Below, in pieces: positions 1 to 13,019 of a stretch of DNA of 52,487 nt. The position numbers and the translations under genes were made by a program. The notes below the pieces were generated by a model. The model did not search any database, was not told the origin of the DNA, and was given only the letters and a program-made list of their open reading frames with translations. Every line of letters starts with the position of its first letter. Position 1 is the first letter of the stretch. Source of the stretch: Emmonsiellopsis sp. PD_33 (lineage: Eukaryota; Ascomycota; Eurotiomycetes; Onygenales; Ajellomycetaceae); assembly GCA_032988165.1 (NCBI GenBank), contig JANTQF010000244.1, forward strand, positions 1 to 52,487, in the 5' to 3' direction.

Positions 1-372
1 TATCTATATGTGCTTTTACTAGCTATCTACTGATAATTGAGAATAAGAGCTTCTAAAAAAATCAATATTAAGATTTAAATTTTAATAATTAGCTGTATTT
101 AAAGATTTAGTGATATACTGCTGAGGTTATAATAAGTATACTCTAATTAGAAGATTAGAATTCAGATAAGCTATAAATATAGAGTATAAAAATATAGTAC
201 TTTATATTATCTTCTCTTATTTAGATTTAGAGGGCAGGTGAGAGGGTTCAGAAAATCAGACACAGTATAATATAGATAGGGTCTTATTAGATAGATATAG
301 TTCTTTATAATAAATAAGCACAGTAGTATCTTACAGAGTAGAGATTAATTCCTATAAAGATATTTTATAATT
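1..372. other. AT-rich stretch without a recognisable gene
   Basis: AT-rich sequence before the first copia LTR. I see no open frame, RNA gene or clear repeat. Frequent TAG and TAA triplets in all frames suggest decayed repeat DNA. Confidence 0.4.
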
Positions 373-662
373 ATAAGAAGTAGTATGATATGCACCTCAA
401 GTACCTGCAGAGTAGATTCTTTATTTTTCAGTCATTTAGTTCTACATTAATAGTCTTTTTATTGTTTCCTTCTTAATAGTGATAATAACTGATCATCCCT
501 ATTATTTTCTACACTTATTTTGTATGATATCTTAGATTTTCATTATCTCAGGTAATCACATATTAGTAGCTATAAATAGTGGTAAAATCTGCTAACTTAG
601 ATAAAGGAATCAATCATCTTTCTCCTTATAGATATCTCTGACTATATTTAACCCTCTTATAG
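373..662 (+). repeat. copia 5' LTR
   Basis: Aligns nearly colinearly with 5540-5829 at a constant offset of about 5167 bp, from the shared ataagaagtagta to the shared accctcttat. Differences are mostly C/T and G/A transitions. The true 5' end may lie a few bases further out. Confidence 0.75.
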
Positions 663-899
663 TTATAAGCCTGAACTCTTCCACAATGTGCTAGACTTCT
701 TATTTATATTAATTATCACTATTTCTATTATCTTCACCTTATATTATAGATATTTCACTTGAATATCTGATTCTATACAGCCTCTAACTGTTCCTATTAT
801 AATAAAATGTCAACTAAAATCATTCTTAATGATATAAAAGACTAGAATAAATAGTATAAAAATATGTCATTCATTGTCTGATCCAACAATTTCAAACTC

Positions 900-1480
900 T
901 ATATGAACCTGGTTATGAACTCAGAGCCTGCTCTGGAATGCTCTAAACCATACAAATAGGATGAATCTATAAAGGTTGAGGAATAGAACCTGGCAGTGCA
1001 TGAGTATGCTCTGTTAAAAAAGAATTATAAGGAATATAGAGTAGCAGAGAAGGTAGTATTAATATACATCCTTAAGTATATATCTTGAGATGTATGGTAA
1101 TGCCTGGGGAATGAGATAAATCCTCAGGAAATGATTTATCTACTTAAAGCAGAAAAAGCTCCTACTAACTGCTGAAGAGAAGTTAAACTCAGTAATAACT
1201 ATATCAAACTCTCTGCTGATCTGAAAAATAAGAATCCTTTTAACTAGGTGAGATGCTAATAGATAGTATAAAAGAAAATTATTAAATACAGTATAGAGAA
1301 TTATAAGAGTAAATATTCTACTATATTTAAATTTCTTGAAGTAATCACTAAAATTAATACTAACTGGAGCTAGATCTAGAGATCTAGCATCCTTAAACAT
1401 GAGAAGACTGAAAAAGAGTTAATTTCTATTAATATTTTAGTGGAAAGATTTCATAACAAACTCTATATTATCAGCACTAA
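900..1480 (+). pseudogene. copia gag-like relic
   Basis: Plus-strand translation gives a Lys/Glu-rich stretch broken by several stops (for example around 1090-1110 and 1245-1260). It includes peptides such as AVHEYALLKKNYKEYRVAEK and ends near a run resembling the helical gag of copia elements. Assignment rests on position between the LTR and integrase rather than on a diagnostic motif. The minus-strand ORF at 1140-1400 is taken to be a shadow. Confidence 0.4.
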
Positions 1481-2450
1481 AGAATCCTATAACCAAATGT
1501 CAGCTGCATTCATAATGTTTAATAGTATGAAGATAGGAGGGAAAGATACAGAAAAACCATCAGACTTACAGTAAAACTTAGAGGATAATCAATGAAATTT
1601 CTAGTAATCTAAATAGATATATATATGTGGAGGAAAACATCTGATTGCTAAATGCTTCTATCTCAATCTAATTATCTACCTAAAGAACTTCATTTTGAAC
1701 TCTGATACCAAGAAAAAGGTCAAATAAATCCTAGAATTAAATAAGAAGATCAAAAGGATAGTAGATAAAGCTATACTGAAGTTCAAAAAGAATAAGAAAG
1801 ATGGTAAGAAATCAAATTTAAAGATCCTAATAACTATAAAAAATAATGCTAATACTATTACTACTTTTAAATCTAAATCTATTAGAGATGTAGGTAAGGC
1901 CTTTAACAGCACATTCATAACCACCTTAGTTATTCTTAGTAATGATTTTTCTCAGATTGATAACTACCTACTTAAGAATAGCTTTATCTACAATAATGGA
2001 GCAAATCAGCATGTTTATAATAACTACTAATATTTTTAGGATTTTTGCATTATTAATAAAAAGATGCAGGCTGGAGATACTGTAGTCTCAATCTATAACT
2101 ATAATAATATGTTAGTATACCTTTAGATCTCCTACAGCAAAAAATTATATATACTGCTTGATATCATCTATATATCTATCTTCTTCATGAATATCACTGC
2201 AGCCTCAGCATTTAACCAACAGAATATAAGGATAAACAAATTAAACTACAAGCTAATTAATAAGGAAGATAATGTTCAATTCCTACTTCAGTATCACTAT
2301 AAAAAATTCATTCTTAAATATAACCCCTTAGATGATATTATCTTTACTACCTAAATGCTTCCTCAGCTTCTCATACTAGTATTAACAGCCCTGTAGTATA
2401 AACATCTTAGCTACTCCAGCCTGGAAGCTCTTCAATATCTATCTGAATCT

Positions 2451-3250
2451 ATGGCAGGGGCCTGCCTCACTAATGGCCTGAAAACTGCTAACTGTACAGC
2501 CTGTGCCTTAGATAAATCTCACCTTCAGATATCTAGAAAACCAATGAATAGAGGTAATAAACCTTTTAAAGTCATTTATTTTAATCTTACTTATATGTCT
2601 CTAGTCTATAATAGAGACTGCTATCCTACTCACATCTATAATCCTCTTATTCATACTCACTGGGCTGAGGTGCTCCCTACAAAAGACTGATATAGGCTAT
2701 TTCTCAAAAAATTCATTAATGAAGTTAAAAGATACTACAATTTGAAGGTTTTAATCCTTCATATAGATGGAGAAATGTCACTTATAAAGGCCTTCCTTAA
2801 AAAGATCAGAATTTATAGTATTTACATTAAATCTTCATCTCCCTGTATGCCTGAATCTAATGGTGCAGCTGAATACTCAGGGGATATAATAACTACCTTA
2901 AGCTATATAATTTAAATTGATGTAAATCTCTCTGAAGATCTCTGACTTAAGGTATATAAAACTACTGTGTATCTCCTTAACTGAATACTGATTCAGTAGC
3001 TTAAATGGAAGACTCTGATACAGACTCTAGCCTTTTATCTTAATAAACTGATGGATCTTGATCTAAGCTACCTATATGCATATAGATACTGAGTGTACAT
3101 CTTTAATAAAAACATTCTAAAGCTCTGAAAACTTGCTCTATACACTAAAATTAGACATCTAATTAGATATATATTGAATAATATTTTCTATATCTAACTC
3201 CTGAGAAAATGAAAGATTATAGAGATGTGAGATATAATCTTCAATAAGGA
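2451..3250 (+). pseudogene. copia integrase relic
   Basis: An open stretch at 2451-2690 carries the Cys pair of the zinc-binding region (NCTACALDKSH), followed by the start of the catalytic core. After a TGA at 2688-2690 the same frame continues with LKVLILHIDGEMS, matching the second catalytic Asp block. SPCMPESNGAAEYSGD follows and matches the PE.NGAAER. block with the catalytic Glu. These are well-known copia integrase signatures. Later codons hold more stops and the part after 3000 is poorly preserved. Confidence 0.75.
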
Positions 3251-3989
3251 TTTCTTTTTTAATCCTGAAGATCTATCTAAATAGCTTTCATTAATGTTTC
3301 TGATATCAGTAGATTTACTACTACCAACTGATATTCTAAAAAGTGTGAGATTTGATGTTCAGAAATTTAAAAGTTCTAAAGATAAAACTAAAATCTACAC
3401 ATCTTCTAATGCCTTAATACCTTCCTCTAAAATGATTAATATAACTTTAAAAATAATATTAGAACTAAATTCTTAGATGTTACTAATTCTGAAACTAACT
3501 CTTATACTAATATCTGATTCTTCTAAATTTATGATGCTAATCAGCAGAATCCCTCAGATAGATGATTCAGATGTCACACTTGATGATGATATTAATATAA
3601 ATGATCTATTAAATTAGTTACTTAAAACTCTTTAGTTAGATCTATTATCTCTAAATGAGCTACTTACCACTTTAGCTAGAAAAATATATAGTGAAATATC
3701 TACTAATTATATAATCTTAGGACATCAGATTTAAAAAACTAATTCAGAGTGAACCAGCTATATTACTACATTTAATCATATAGATCAGTCACTAGAATTC
3801 TATAAAATATTTATTATAGTCTATATAGAAGAACCTCTACCTTACTCTTTTCATTGTAATAATCTATCTCTTCTGCCCTGTGGTTGGAAGAAGGCCTTAC
3901 ATCATAATTTTAAGGATGAATGATTATATACTACTCAGATTAAATATAAAGCTCTATAAGAAAAGAAGTGCTAAAGGTACATTTCAGAA

Positions 3990-4700
3990 TGTAAAGTAAA
4001 ATGAAAACCTCTATTTTTTATATGAGTTTGTATGTATAAATTTAATATAGATGGAGTCCTTCTCAAATTTAAAACCTATATTATTATTTACAGAGATCTT
4101 TAGAAAAATGAAAAAGTAGAGACTAGATCTACAACTCTTACATTAAAAGTCTTTTACCTTATTATAACTATTACAGCTATATTTAATCTAGAGACTTATT
4201 AATATGATGCAGTAAACATCTTTCTCAACACTATTCTTATTGATAAGGTCTATATTAAATTACCCTCTAGTTATAAATTTCCCAGATATATATTACTTCT
4301 CCTCAGGGCTCTATACAGCCTTCCTGAATCTCCCTTACATTGGAATGATGAATTAAAAGTAATATTATTAAAATTTAGCTGGATATAACTTTCTGAAGAA
4401 TCCTATCTTTTTATAGGGCTAGAATTTATAGTCTTCTTCTATATTAATAATATTATTATTATTTATCATTAATATCATAAAATGATATTCATTAATTTTA
4501 TGGCCCAGTTAATAAACACCTATAAACTCCATAATATGAGAGAAGTGAAGTGATTTTTAAGAATTTAAGTCCTTTAAGATCATACAGCCTAAAAACTTTG
4601 ATTATGCTAGAACAGTTATATAGCTAAAATAGCAGTAAAATTTAGGGTTAAATATTATAAACCCTATCATATACTTTTACCTATCTAATCAGTATATTCT
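3990..4700 (+). pseudogene. copia reverse transcriptase relic
   Basis: The plus-strand translation reads DAVNIFLNTILIDKVYIKLP, then RALYSLPESPLHWN, which corresponds to the copia block KALYGLKQSPR.W. The metal-binding YVDD/FVDD motif has become FYINN near 4440-4455: both aspartates now read Asn. Both changes are G-to-A in TGA context, i.e. RIP-type change on the other strand. The enzyme would be dead even without the stops. Confidence 0.75.
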
Positions 4701-4979
4701 TACTTAGGTTGTCTGTTCTCCCAGAAGATTCATAACTTTTAATGTTATATTAACTTTATTATCTATCCTTCTATAGGAATTCAGCCTGATCTCATCTTTA
4801 CTGCAGGGGTTCTGACTGATCATATAGTCTACCTATCTCTACAGCATGATAACCTTGTACATTATATTATTACTTATAAATACTAAACTTAAAATCTTAC
4901 TATTAAATATAGCACTTTAATCTCTGAAGATGCCAGCCTAGCATTCTATATCTATATAGATACTATATTTACAGAGATA

Positions 4980-5150
4980 TAACTACCTAATAGAGTATTT
5001 AAGGTATGATATTCATCCTTTTTAGAGGTGTAATTAATTGGAAGTCTGCTAAATAATGAACTGTAAGTATATCTTTTACTGAGTCAGAACTTTTAGCTCT
5101 ATCTACTGCTGTAAGAGAGGCCTACTAGTGGAGATATCTCTTTAAATAAA
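4980..5150 (+). pseudogene. copia RNase H relic (end of pol)
   Basis: Sequence after RT and before the 3' LTR. Short peptides such as ESELLALSTAVREAYWWRYL-like text can be read at about 5080-5140 once stops are ignored, resembling the copia RNase H block where Glu-Ala precedes W. Fragmentary; called from position and this short similarity. Confidence 0.45.
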
Positions 5151-5539
5151 TTGATTTTAATCTGAAATATATATTAGTTATATAGAATGATAATATTCAG
5201 ATAATATACTTCCTTCAGGATAAAGCTCTTCAGATTCTTATAAAACTCTATTATATTAACATTTATGGTTACTGGCTCTGTCAAGAAGTCTAAAGAGGCT
5301 AAATATCTATTAAATAGATAGATATAAAGAAGATGCCAGTAGACAGCTTCATTAAATCTCTCTCTCATACTACTTATAAGGAATTCCACTGTCTCATTAA
5401 TCTTATTAATATAAGTATAAAATTAAGGTAATTCTTTACCATTAAATTATCTCTACTTCATCTTATAATACACTAAATTGAGGTAGTTCTTCACCATTGA
5501 ATTACCTCCACTCTACTTAATAATCCACTGAGAGAGTAT

Positions 5540-5829
5540 ATAAGAAGTAGTATAGTATGCACTCTAAGTACCTATAGAGTAGATTTTTTATTTTTTAGTT
5601 ATTCAGTTCTGCATTAATAGTCTTCTCATTGTTTCCTTCTTAATAGTGATAATAACTAATTATTCCTATTATTTTCTATATCTATTTTATATGATATCTT
5701 AGATTTTCATTATCTCAGGCAATCACATGTTAGTAGCTATAAATAGTGGTAAAATCTACTAACTTAAATAAAGGAATTAATCATCTTTCTCCTCATGGAT
5801 ATCTCTGACTACATTCAACCCTCTTATAA
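5540..5829 (+). repeat. copia 3' LTR
   Basis: Partner of the 373-662 repeat; see that entry for the alignment. Followed by unrelated AT-rich sequence. Confidence 0.75.
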
Positions 5830-5999
5830 TAATTAAGTTACTTCACTAGATACTAGAACCCTCATTCATAATAGCCACAATCAAGAATGACTTTAATCTC
5901 ATATTCCATCTTATTATCTTTTCTAATAATATTAGATAGATACCAGTTAGTGACCTCTTACAAGAAGAATAAATCAATAGAGATTTTATAGAGTAAATT

Positions 6000-8900
6000 T
6001 ATATAAAATATATTATAAATTTTAAGCAGCATGTTAAGATAATAATTATAACTTCTTAAAACTTTAATAACAGTATATTTAGTATATTAGTAGTTAAGTG
6101 TGTAAGACAGGTAATTAATGATAATATTTTAAAAATCTAATGAAATCTTATTATTGACTTCATAGTATTCAGCAGGATTTCAGCAGGTATTCACATAATT
6201 CTATTAGTTTTACTAAGTATTAGTTATAGAGAGTTCAGCTTATTCACAGGCTTACTAGAGTTTTAAAATGATGATATTCATAATTTAGATTAGACTACTG
6301 GGTGAAGCAGAAGGTTCAGATAATTCAGTAAGATTAAGAACTTTAAGATTATAATTATATAAAAGAAAAAAGAGACTAATATTAGTATTAATAATATTAC
6401 AGTTATTAATTATAAGTTTAGCATGCAGGAGGAGTTCATTTCAGTCATCCTAAGTATATAAATAGAACTTTTAGAGATAGTTTTTAATTATCTGAATTAT
6501 ATATTCAGTGCTGTCATCAGTTTCAGGGTAATAGGTAGTTAAGAGATATTAGAAGATCTTAAGAAGCTAGTTAATTTAGATTCAGAAAGCTTTAATGAAC
6601 TAGGTCCTACAGTCTGAGATGATTATATAGAGTAGATTATATAAGTAGTAGAATAAGCTTAAAAGAAATACTTTTATCACTATAGATATATCTATCTTTA
6701 CATAAGATTTAAGGATAACATTCTTATTAAGATAGTTAACAATAATTAGAATATTCTTACAGCTATTACTTATAGAAAGATCTACTATAAAATTAATAAT
6801 AATATTATATTAGATATATCTAGAGATTAGAAGAGATTTAAGCAGATCTTAGTAGTAATCTCATCAGATAATAATAGACTGATAGATATTATAATTTCAG
6901 GTGAACTATCAGATACTCTAAGATATATTAGACTAGTAGAAATTTTAGGATAAAATTCAGTAGAATACTTTACAGTCTGAGTAATTAATCATCAGAAAAT
7001 TATAAATTTCTTATATGATTTAAATATATAATAGTTCTAAATCAGAAACCTACTATCTCCTTTAGAAGTATAATTAGGAGTTAGGATCTATAAAGTATTT
7101 AATAATATTAATATAGGCTTGGAGTTTAAATAGAAAACAGTAAGCTTTATCTTATATAATTTAAATTATTATTTAAAGATATTTATTAGAGGTAGCAGCA
7201 GTATTTTAGAATTCTTAGAGTAAGAATAATCTGAGAAAGCCTTCTATAGGATCTATCTGAGTAATTATAATCAGCTTAATAATAAGTAAGGCATGTATTA
7301 CTTTATATAATATTACTTTAGATTCTTTAAGAATCTGCAGATCTAACAGTCTTCATTTAAAATTCACCTAGTAGGTATTAGAGTCTTCAGAAGGTATATT
7401 TTATTTATATTAGAAAAAAGTGTTAGTTATGAAGTTCTTCATACTAGAATAATAATAAATTATAAAATAAAAATAAGTAAGGAATTTAGCCTAGTACATC
7501 TAGCATTCAGAGAGTTTATAGGTTATAGTGAAATATCAGAGATTCTTATAATTTATAATAATTTTAAAGTTTTTCATACTGTAGAGTTCAGAGTCCCATT
7601 CTTCTAAACATTAGATAATAATAAGAAGGTTTTTGTTATAAATTTTATAGTTAGCTTTAATAGGGCTAAACTTCTTAAATATAAATGCACATGATTGCAG
7701 GACATCTTTATTATCCTATTACATAAAAGTACTATTTATAATATAATTAGAGAAGTCTATTTTAACTACTATTAAATAGTTAGAATTAAATATAATGAGT
7801 ATCAGAATAAAGATAAATATTTATTTAAAGTATATAAATACCTTATCTACTTCTTTAGAGTACTAAAACTACTCATCTTTACATGTGAGGTCAGTTAGTA
7901 GTCAGATAATATCAGAAAAATCCTAAATGAAGTATCAGTAGAAATTTATAAATTCTAGAAAGTCTTATATATCTTTTATAATTATAAGAGCTTCTCATTT
8001 AAAAATAACAGTAATCTTCTTGAGGTTCATACAGACTCCCTTTTTTATCTTTATAATGAAACTGAGGTAGATCATCTCTTAAACTTTAAATATAAATTTA
8101 TTAATATTAATTAGAAGATTATATTTATAAAGGTAGGTAAGAACTTTTCAGATGTACTCTTAGTATTACTTATAAAATCTATTAGTAAAGATGAGAATGT
8201 CATTAAGGTAGATAAAAGTAAATCCATCTAAATAATCTTATAAGATCTAGTTAATATATTTCTGGAAGGTGCTCAGACTATTTATAAGACTAAAGAGAGT
8301 AACTATCCATTTAAATAGACTATATCTTATATGAAAGATAGTCAGCTATTTATCTCCTTCTATAATTCAGATCTTATAGAATATAGAAATAATATTAAGT
8401 TTTATAAACTACTTAGCTCATTTAATTCATTTAAGAGTCTCATTAATTAATAGTAGTAGATAATACTCTTTTCAGATTTAACAGTTAAAACTCTAATAGT
8501 TAATATAGAATTAGAGGCCTCTACCTGACTTCTTCATAAAGAGTATAGGTACACCTGCAGGTAAATTACTAATTCAGATGAAATTCTTCTCTAGAAGGTT
8601 ATTAAAGATCTTATAGAGTATAAGTAGTTTATTATGTAATATATTGTATAGGAATTCTCAGGGCAGCTGAGAATCATTATCATCTATCTTCTCAAGTTTA
8701 ATATAGTAATTATATATGCTACAGAACAGCAGGAGCTTCTCAGCAGCCTTATAGTTAAAAATATTAAGGAATTTATAGTAGTATAAAGGAAGAACTGCTG
8801 TAGGGTCAATCTTCAGCTTCTTAGAGAGTTATAAGAGAGCCTTCTCTATATTAGCTATACTAGTAGTAAAGATTTTAATAGGAGGTCAGAACTTAAATTT

Positions 8901-9100
8901 TTAATTGCAGCTTTAAAGGAGATTATAGATATTAATAGAGATCTAATAAAGATTAGTAGTCTTATAAACATCCTTTTTAAAGATATAGATACCTTTAGAG
9001 AATATAATATATTAATTATAAATATCAATAAGAGCTTGATGTTCAGATATTTATAATAGGTCTAATATAAAATTATATAAAAGATTCTTAATTTTATATA
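6000..9100 (+). pseudogene. Long decayed reading frame, family not recognised
   Basis: From about 6.05 to 9.05 kb the plus strand can be read as one long polypeptide if TAG/TAA are read through as Gln. The product would be rich in aromatic and Ile/Leu residues with coherent stretches such as QGMYYFIQYYFRFFKNLQIQ (7290-7350). Others are YEVLHTRIIINYKIK (7430-7475) and EVHTDSLFYLYNETEVDHLL (8025-8085). The stops fall mainly at Gln positions, as after RIP. I do not recognise the family. Length (about 1000 codons) and setting suggest a transposon protein, but no catalytic motif is clear. Confidence 0.4.
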
Positions 9101-9479
9101 TATAAGTATTTTTTCAGAGAAATCTACTAATATTAACATCAACCTTTACCATATTTTATATAAAGCTACCTATGTCACTATTAACACCTTCAATCTTTTA
9201 GGTGTTAATTAGGATACATAAAAAATTATAATAGTTAACCATGCAAGGGTGAATTATTAAATAATAATAGGAATTATTATTCACTATAATATTCATATTA
9301 AAAGAATAATTAACTACAGTAAGTATAAAAATCATCAGAATAATTATTTTCTTCTTAAAGATCTTTCTATTTAATTCTGAAACCTTCTACTTGTAATTTC
9401 ATATAGAAGTTAATCTAGTAGTCTTTTCTTAAATCTGACTTAGTATTTTTAAAGTCTTTCTTCTCTTTAGGCTTAATTT

Positions 9480-9780
9480 ATATATTCTATAAATTATATA
9501 CATAATTTTAGAGGAAGATAGGTTCTACAGCAGTTAACAGCTCTATACTTAGATTTATTACAGATAATGTAAGATTTCAGAAGTCTAAAGTATACTCAGA
9601 GTTCATTTTAAACTGTTTAAAAGATAAATCAGCTCCTATATCACCCTGTTCACTTTTTAAACCATCTGAATATATTAATAAAGCTCTATCTTTATTAATC
9701 TTCTCTAGTTTTTAAAAATGCATTTCTTTCTCTTTCTCTTTTAATAAGATACTAATATTAATATCAATTAGATTCTGCAG
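9480..9780 (-). pseudogene. LINE RNase H domain relic
   Basis: Minus-strand translation contains INKDRALLIYSDGLKSEQGD, matching the first RNase H block (Y.DGS...G..G). It is followed by LLTAVEPIFL-like text near the 3' end of ORF2. Stops interrupt it. RNase H after RT is typical of Tad1 elements. Confidence 0.6.
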
Positions 9781-10329
9781 AGTTTTTCTCTAAGGATATA
9801 ACCTCTCATGCTGAATATCTTCTATATTAAGGCTTTTAAAATATTTCTTAACTGTAGAACATATTCTATAAAGCTGGGAACATATTAACTTTAATGAATT
9901 CTCCAAATTTCTATTTCAATCTTTATATTTATCCCAATCTAACTCATTTCCTGAGTTATATGGTGAATAAGATGAGGAAACTCTCTATCTAATTGGATGT
10001 ATTAAGCTTATTTTCATTATTCTTAAAGTATAATTTATATATACCTTCTCCAGCTTTATCTCAGAAGGTGAAATAGAAGCTTCAATCCCTATAGCTCTAT
10101 ATGGAAAAGTTTTTAAAGCCTCTAGAATCCTTCTTAAAGCCTGGTTCTGAAGTCTTTAAAATTAACTTAGATAATTCTTTTGATTCTTCCATTAAATCTA
10201 GACTGTAAAATCAGACACTGAGGCTGTACAGACTATATAAAGTTATCTTATAGCCTGAAAAGATAAGCCTCTTTCAGTATTAGAAAGTTTAAGTATATTA
10301 CTTAGTGTCTTATCTGCCTGTGCCAGTCT

Positions 10330-11400
10330 GATTTTAACATGAGATTTAAAGGTTAACTTTCAATCCAATCAGACCCCTAGCTATCTAACTGACTCTTTAG
10401 GCTTGATTTCTCTTCCTAATAGTATAATAGAGTAATTCTTCTCTCTTGATTTAGGATAGAAACAAATCAATTTAGTTATATTCATATCAAACTGAATTAA
10501 ATTTTCATCTTCTCTTTGAAAAACCTCCTAAGCAGCTTCCTCTATAACTCTACAGTTATTTTCTATAAAATGAGAACTTATAATCAAGCCTAAATCATCA
10601 ATATAACTAGGTATTCCTACTATAACTATTCTCCTATTCTTAAATAGAACAGTAGCATATATAGCAAATAGAATAGGGGAGACTGAAGATCCCTGAGGAA
10701 CTCCTATTTTAAAGACTGTCTTATCTTATTTTTAATCATTAAAGAGAAGCTGGATGGTCCTTTCAGACATAAAACAGATAATTTAATATATTAAAGTTTT
10801 TAGTAACCCTAAGTCTTGAAGGATTCTTATAAGTTTATTCAATAAAATATGATTAAAAGCACCTTTTATATCTATAAAAGCAGCTAAGGAAACCAGCTCT
10901 TCATGCTTTACAAGTTGAATATCATATATAACTAATAGAGCTACATCCATCACTGAATTCTGCCTTCTACTACCTATCTGATCCTCATAGAAAATATCAG
11001 TAGTAGTAGTCAGATAAGATAGTCTAGTTACTACTATCATTTCCAGTATCTTTTCTAGGCAATTCAGTAGAGATATAACTCTATAAGACTTAGGAATTAA
11101 AGCTTTTCTATTTGATTTTATTACTATAATCCCAGTAGCTTCTCTCCAGTAAAGTGAGTGATATTCAATCTCTAATAATCTTTTAAATAATTTAAACAGT
11201 TCATTTTTTAACTCTGAATAAACCTTCTGAATAATTAAATGATTAATAGTATCAGGACTAGCAGTAGTTTTAATAGAATTAGAATATATAGCTGTTTCTA
11301 ATTCATCTTAAGACTTGAGATAAAACTGGCCACTCTTACTTCTCTAAGTCCTCTTGATATTCATCTAAGGGGGTATAACTCTCTGATTCAGAAGGTTTCT
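10330..11400 (-). pseudogene. LINE reverse transcriptase relic
   Basis: Minus-strand frame with REATGIIVIKSNRKALIPKS, YRVISLLNCLEKILE, QIGSRRQNSVMDVALL, AAFIDIKGAFNHI, GVPQGSSVSPILFAIY and the catalytic SYIDD (about 10593-10605, here with both aspartates kept). These are the ordered RT blocks of Tad1/I-like LINEs. The longest unbroken piece is 10783-11040. Stops elsewhere mark it as dead. A second copy of part of this domain lies at the right edge of the window. Confidence 0.85.
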
Positions 11401-11699
11401 GAAATAAAACCCTCATAAATGTCTGATATTTATCTTTAAATGTAACAGCCTTAATATCCTTCTCTTTATAATTATAATTAAGAGTTGGAATCTTAGCTAC
11501 ACCTTTATTTTTAGTATAACTAAAGGCTTTAAAGACATCTTTTCCTTAGGCATTCTCTAAGAATTCATTCCAGCAGCTTGTTTTTACCTTTTTAATCATA
11601 GAAAAATAGTCTGACTTAGTCTTATTATATTCTTCAACAGGTACTAAGTCATTTTTTCAGTCTTTTCTAGATCTAGTAAGCTTCTTTCTCTTCTGAGTT

Positions 11700-12760
11700 A
11701 TCTCTTCAGTTCACTAGGCCTTGAAATGCTCAGAAAGATTCTTCTTTGAAATATTATTTTTAATACTTTTTAGGATAAGCTCTGTAATTAAGGAAGCTTT
11801 TCCCTCCAGTATTTCCTCAGATATTTAATTTAAATTATTTCAGTTAAGTTCATCTTTCCTCTTTTCCTTTAGTCCTTTTAAATGAGTAAAAATGTCAGGC
11901 CAGTCAGCCTTTTCAAAGTTATATTGATTAGAGAATAAAGGATTTTCAACTAAATCCTCTATCTCTAACTGAATATTAAAGTATATAACTTCATGGTCTG
12001 AACCTGAGGCTCTTTCATCTTCTATAAGCTACTGACATGATTTCTCACAAAGTTTCTTTAAGAAAAAGATAAAATTAAGGACTGATTATCCTTCCTGATT
12101 ATCTCTTTTAAATATCATCTTATTTAGCTTATTCAGTAGATCCAACTCACTAGATATAGCCTATTTAACTATATTCTCTGCTACTCCTGTAGGATGAACA
12201 CATTTATCTTTCCATCAGAAGTAGTGTGAATTAAAATCCCCACTAATTATAGATAGCTTTTTTAGTTTAAAGTTCTTTAAAGCTCTGTTAAAAGTCTAGC
12301 TTCTATTATTTTCTTTCAAAAATCTCTCATTATAAATATTGATTAGCTGTATAGGCTCTATCTGATCAAATTTATTAATAATATCTCTAACTAAGATGTC
12401 AGGATCTGAGATTAAATTATATCTTAAATTCAATTGAAATCTAGATCTTTTCTTAGAGTATATTATAACTCTAGACCTAACATCAGTTTTTTCTGGAAGA
12501 AAGCAATAGTAGCTTGAATGGAAAATTAAAAACTGTGGCTCTTTATTAAAGTTCCCCTTCTAAATAAGGATGAAATCAATTTTCTCCTCAAAAGCTATAT
12601 TTAAATAAGAGTATAGGGGTTTACTTGATCTCCCTATATTATTTTGAATAAAAGTAACCTTTGAAGAGTCTTTTTTTGTCTTTTTTTGAGTGTTTTTTAG
12701 TGTAATAAACATGAGAAAGAAATAAGTAAAGTTATAGTAAAGATTTAACTCCACTTAAAG
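11700..12760 (-). pseudogene. LINE APE-type endonuclease relic
   Basis: The frame starting near 12690 reads VTFIQNNIGRSS, the usual N-terminal block of APE endonucleases in LINEs (QwN..rs). It is followed by SGDFNSHYF (about 12246-12220; GDFN.HH) and GSDHEVI (about 11990; SDH). One stop after HYF is at a position normally occupied by Trp (TGG to TGA). Endonuclease nicks the target for priming in this family. Confidence 0.75.
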
Positions 12761-13019
12761 CTTCATCTCATTACTATTAGTGATTTCAACAGCTATTATC
12801 TCCTCTAATCTTTCCAGGCCTCTTCCATTTGACTTGGTGGGAGTCTTTAGAAGATTCAGAGGAGCTAACTACTTCTTTTTCATAGGGGATCTATAATTTA
12901 GGGTCTTTTCAACCTGAGAGTTTCTTCTTTTTCCATTTAAAGTAGTTGAAATCTCAGGCTCAGAGGTTTTTTCTCTATTCCTCTGTATCCTATCTCTCTA
13001 TTTTGGAGCTAGAGAGCAT

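Larger units (their letters stand above)
373..5829 (+). mobile_element. Ty1/copia LTR retrotransposon, heavily mutated
   Basis: Two direct repeats of about 290 bp (373-662 and 5540-5829) flank an internal region whose plus-strand translation reads, in order, a gag-like part, integrase, reverse transcriptase and RNase H. Integrase before RT is the copia order. The frame is broken by many TAG/TAA/TGA codons, mostly where Gln, Trp or Arg would be expected, the pattern left by RIP-like C-to-T mutation on both strands. The element cannot be active. The exact LTR ends are uncertain because TG/CA termini are not clear in both copies. Confidence 0.8.
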
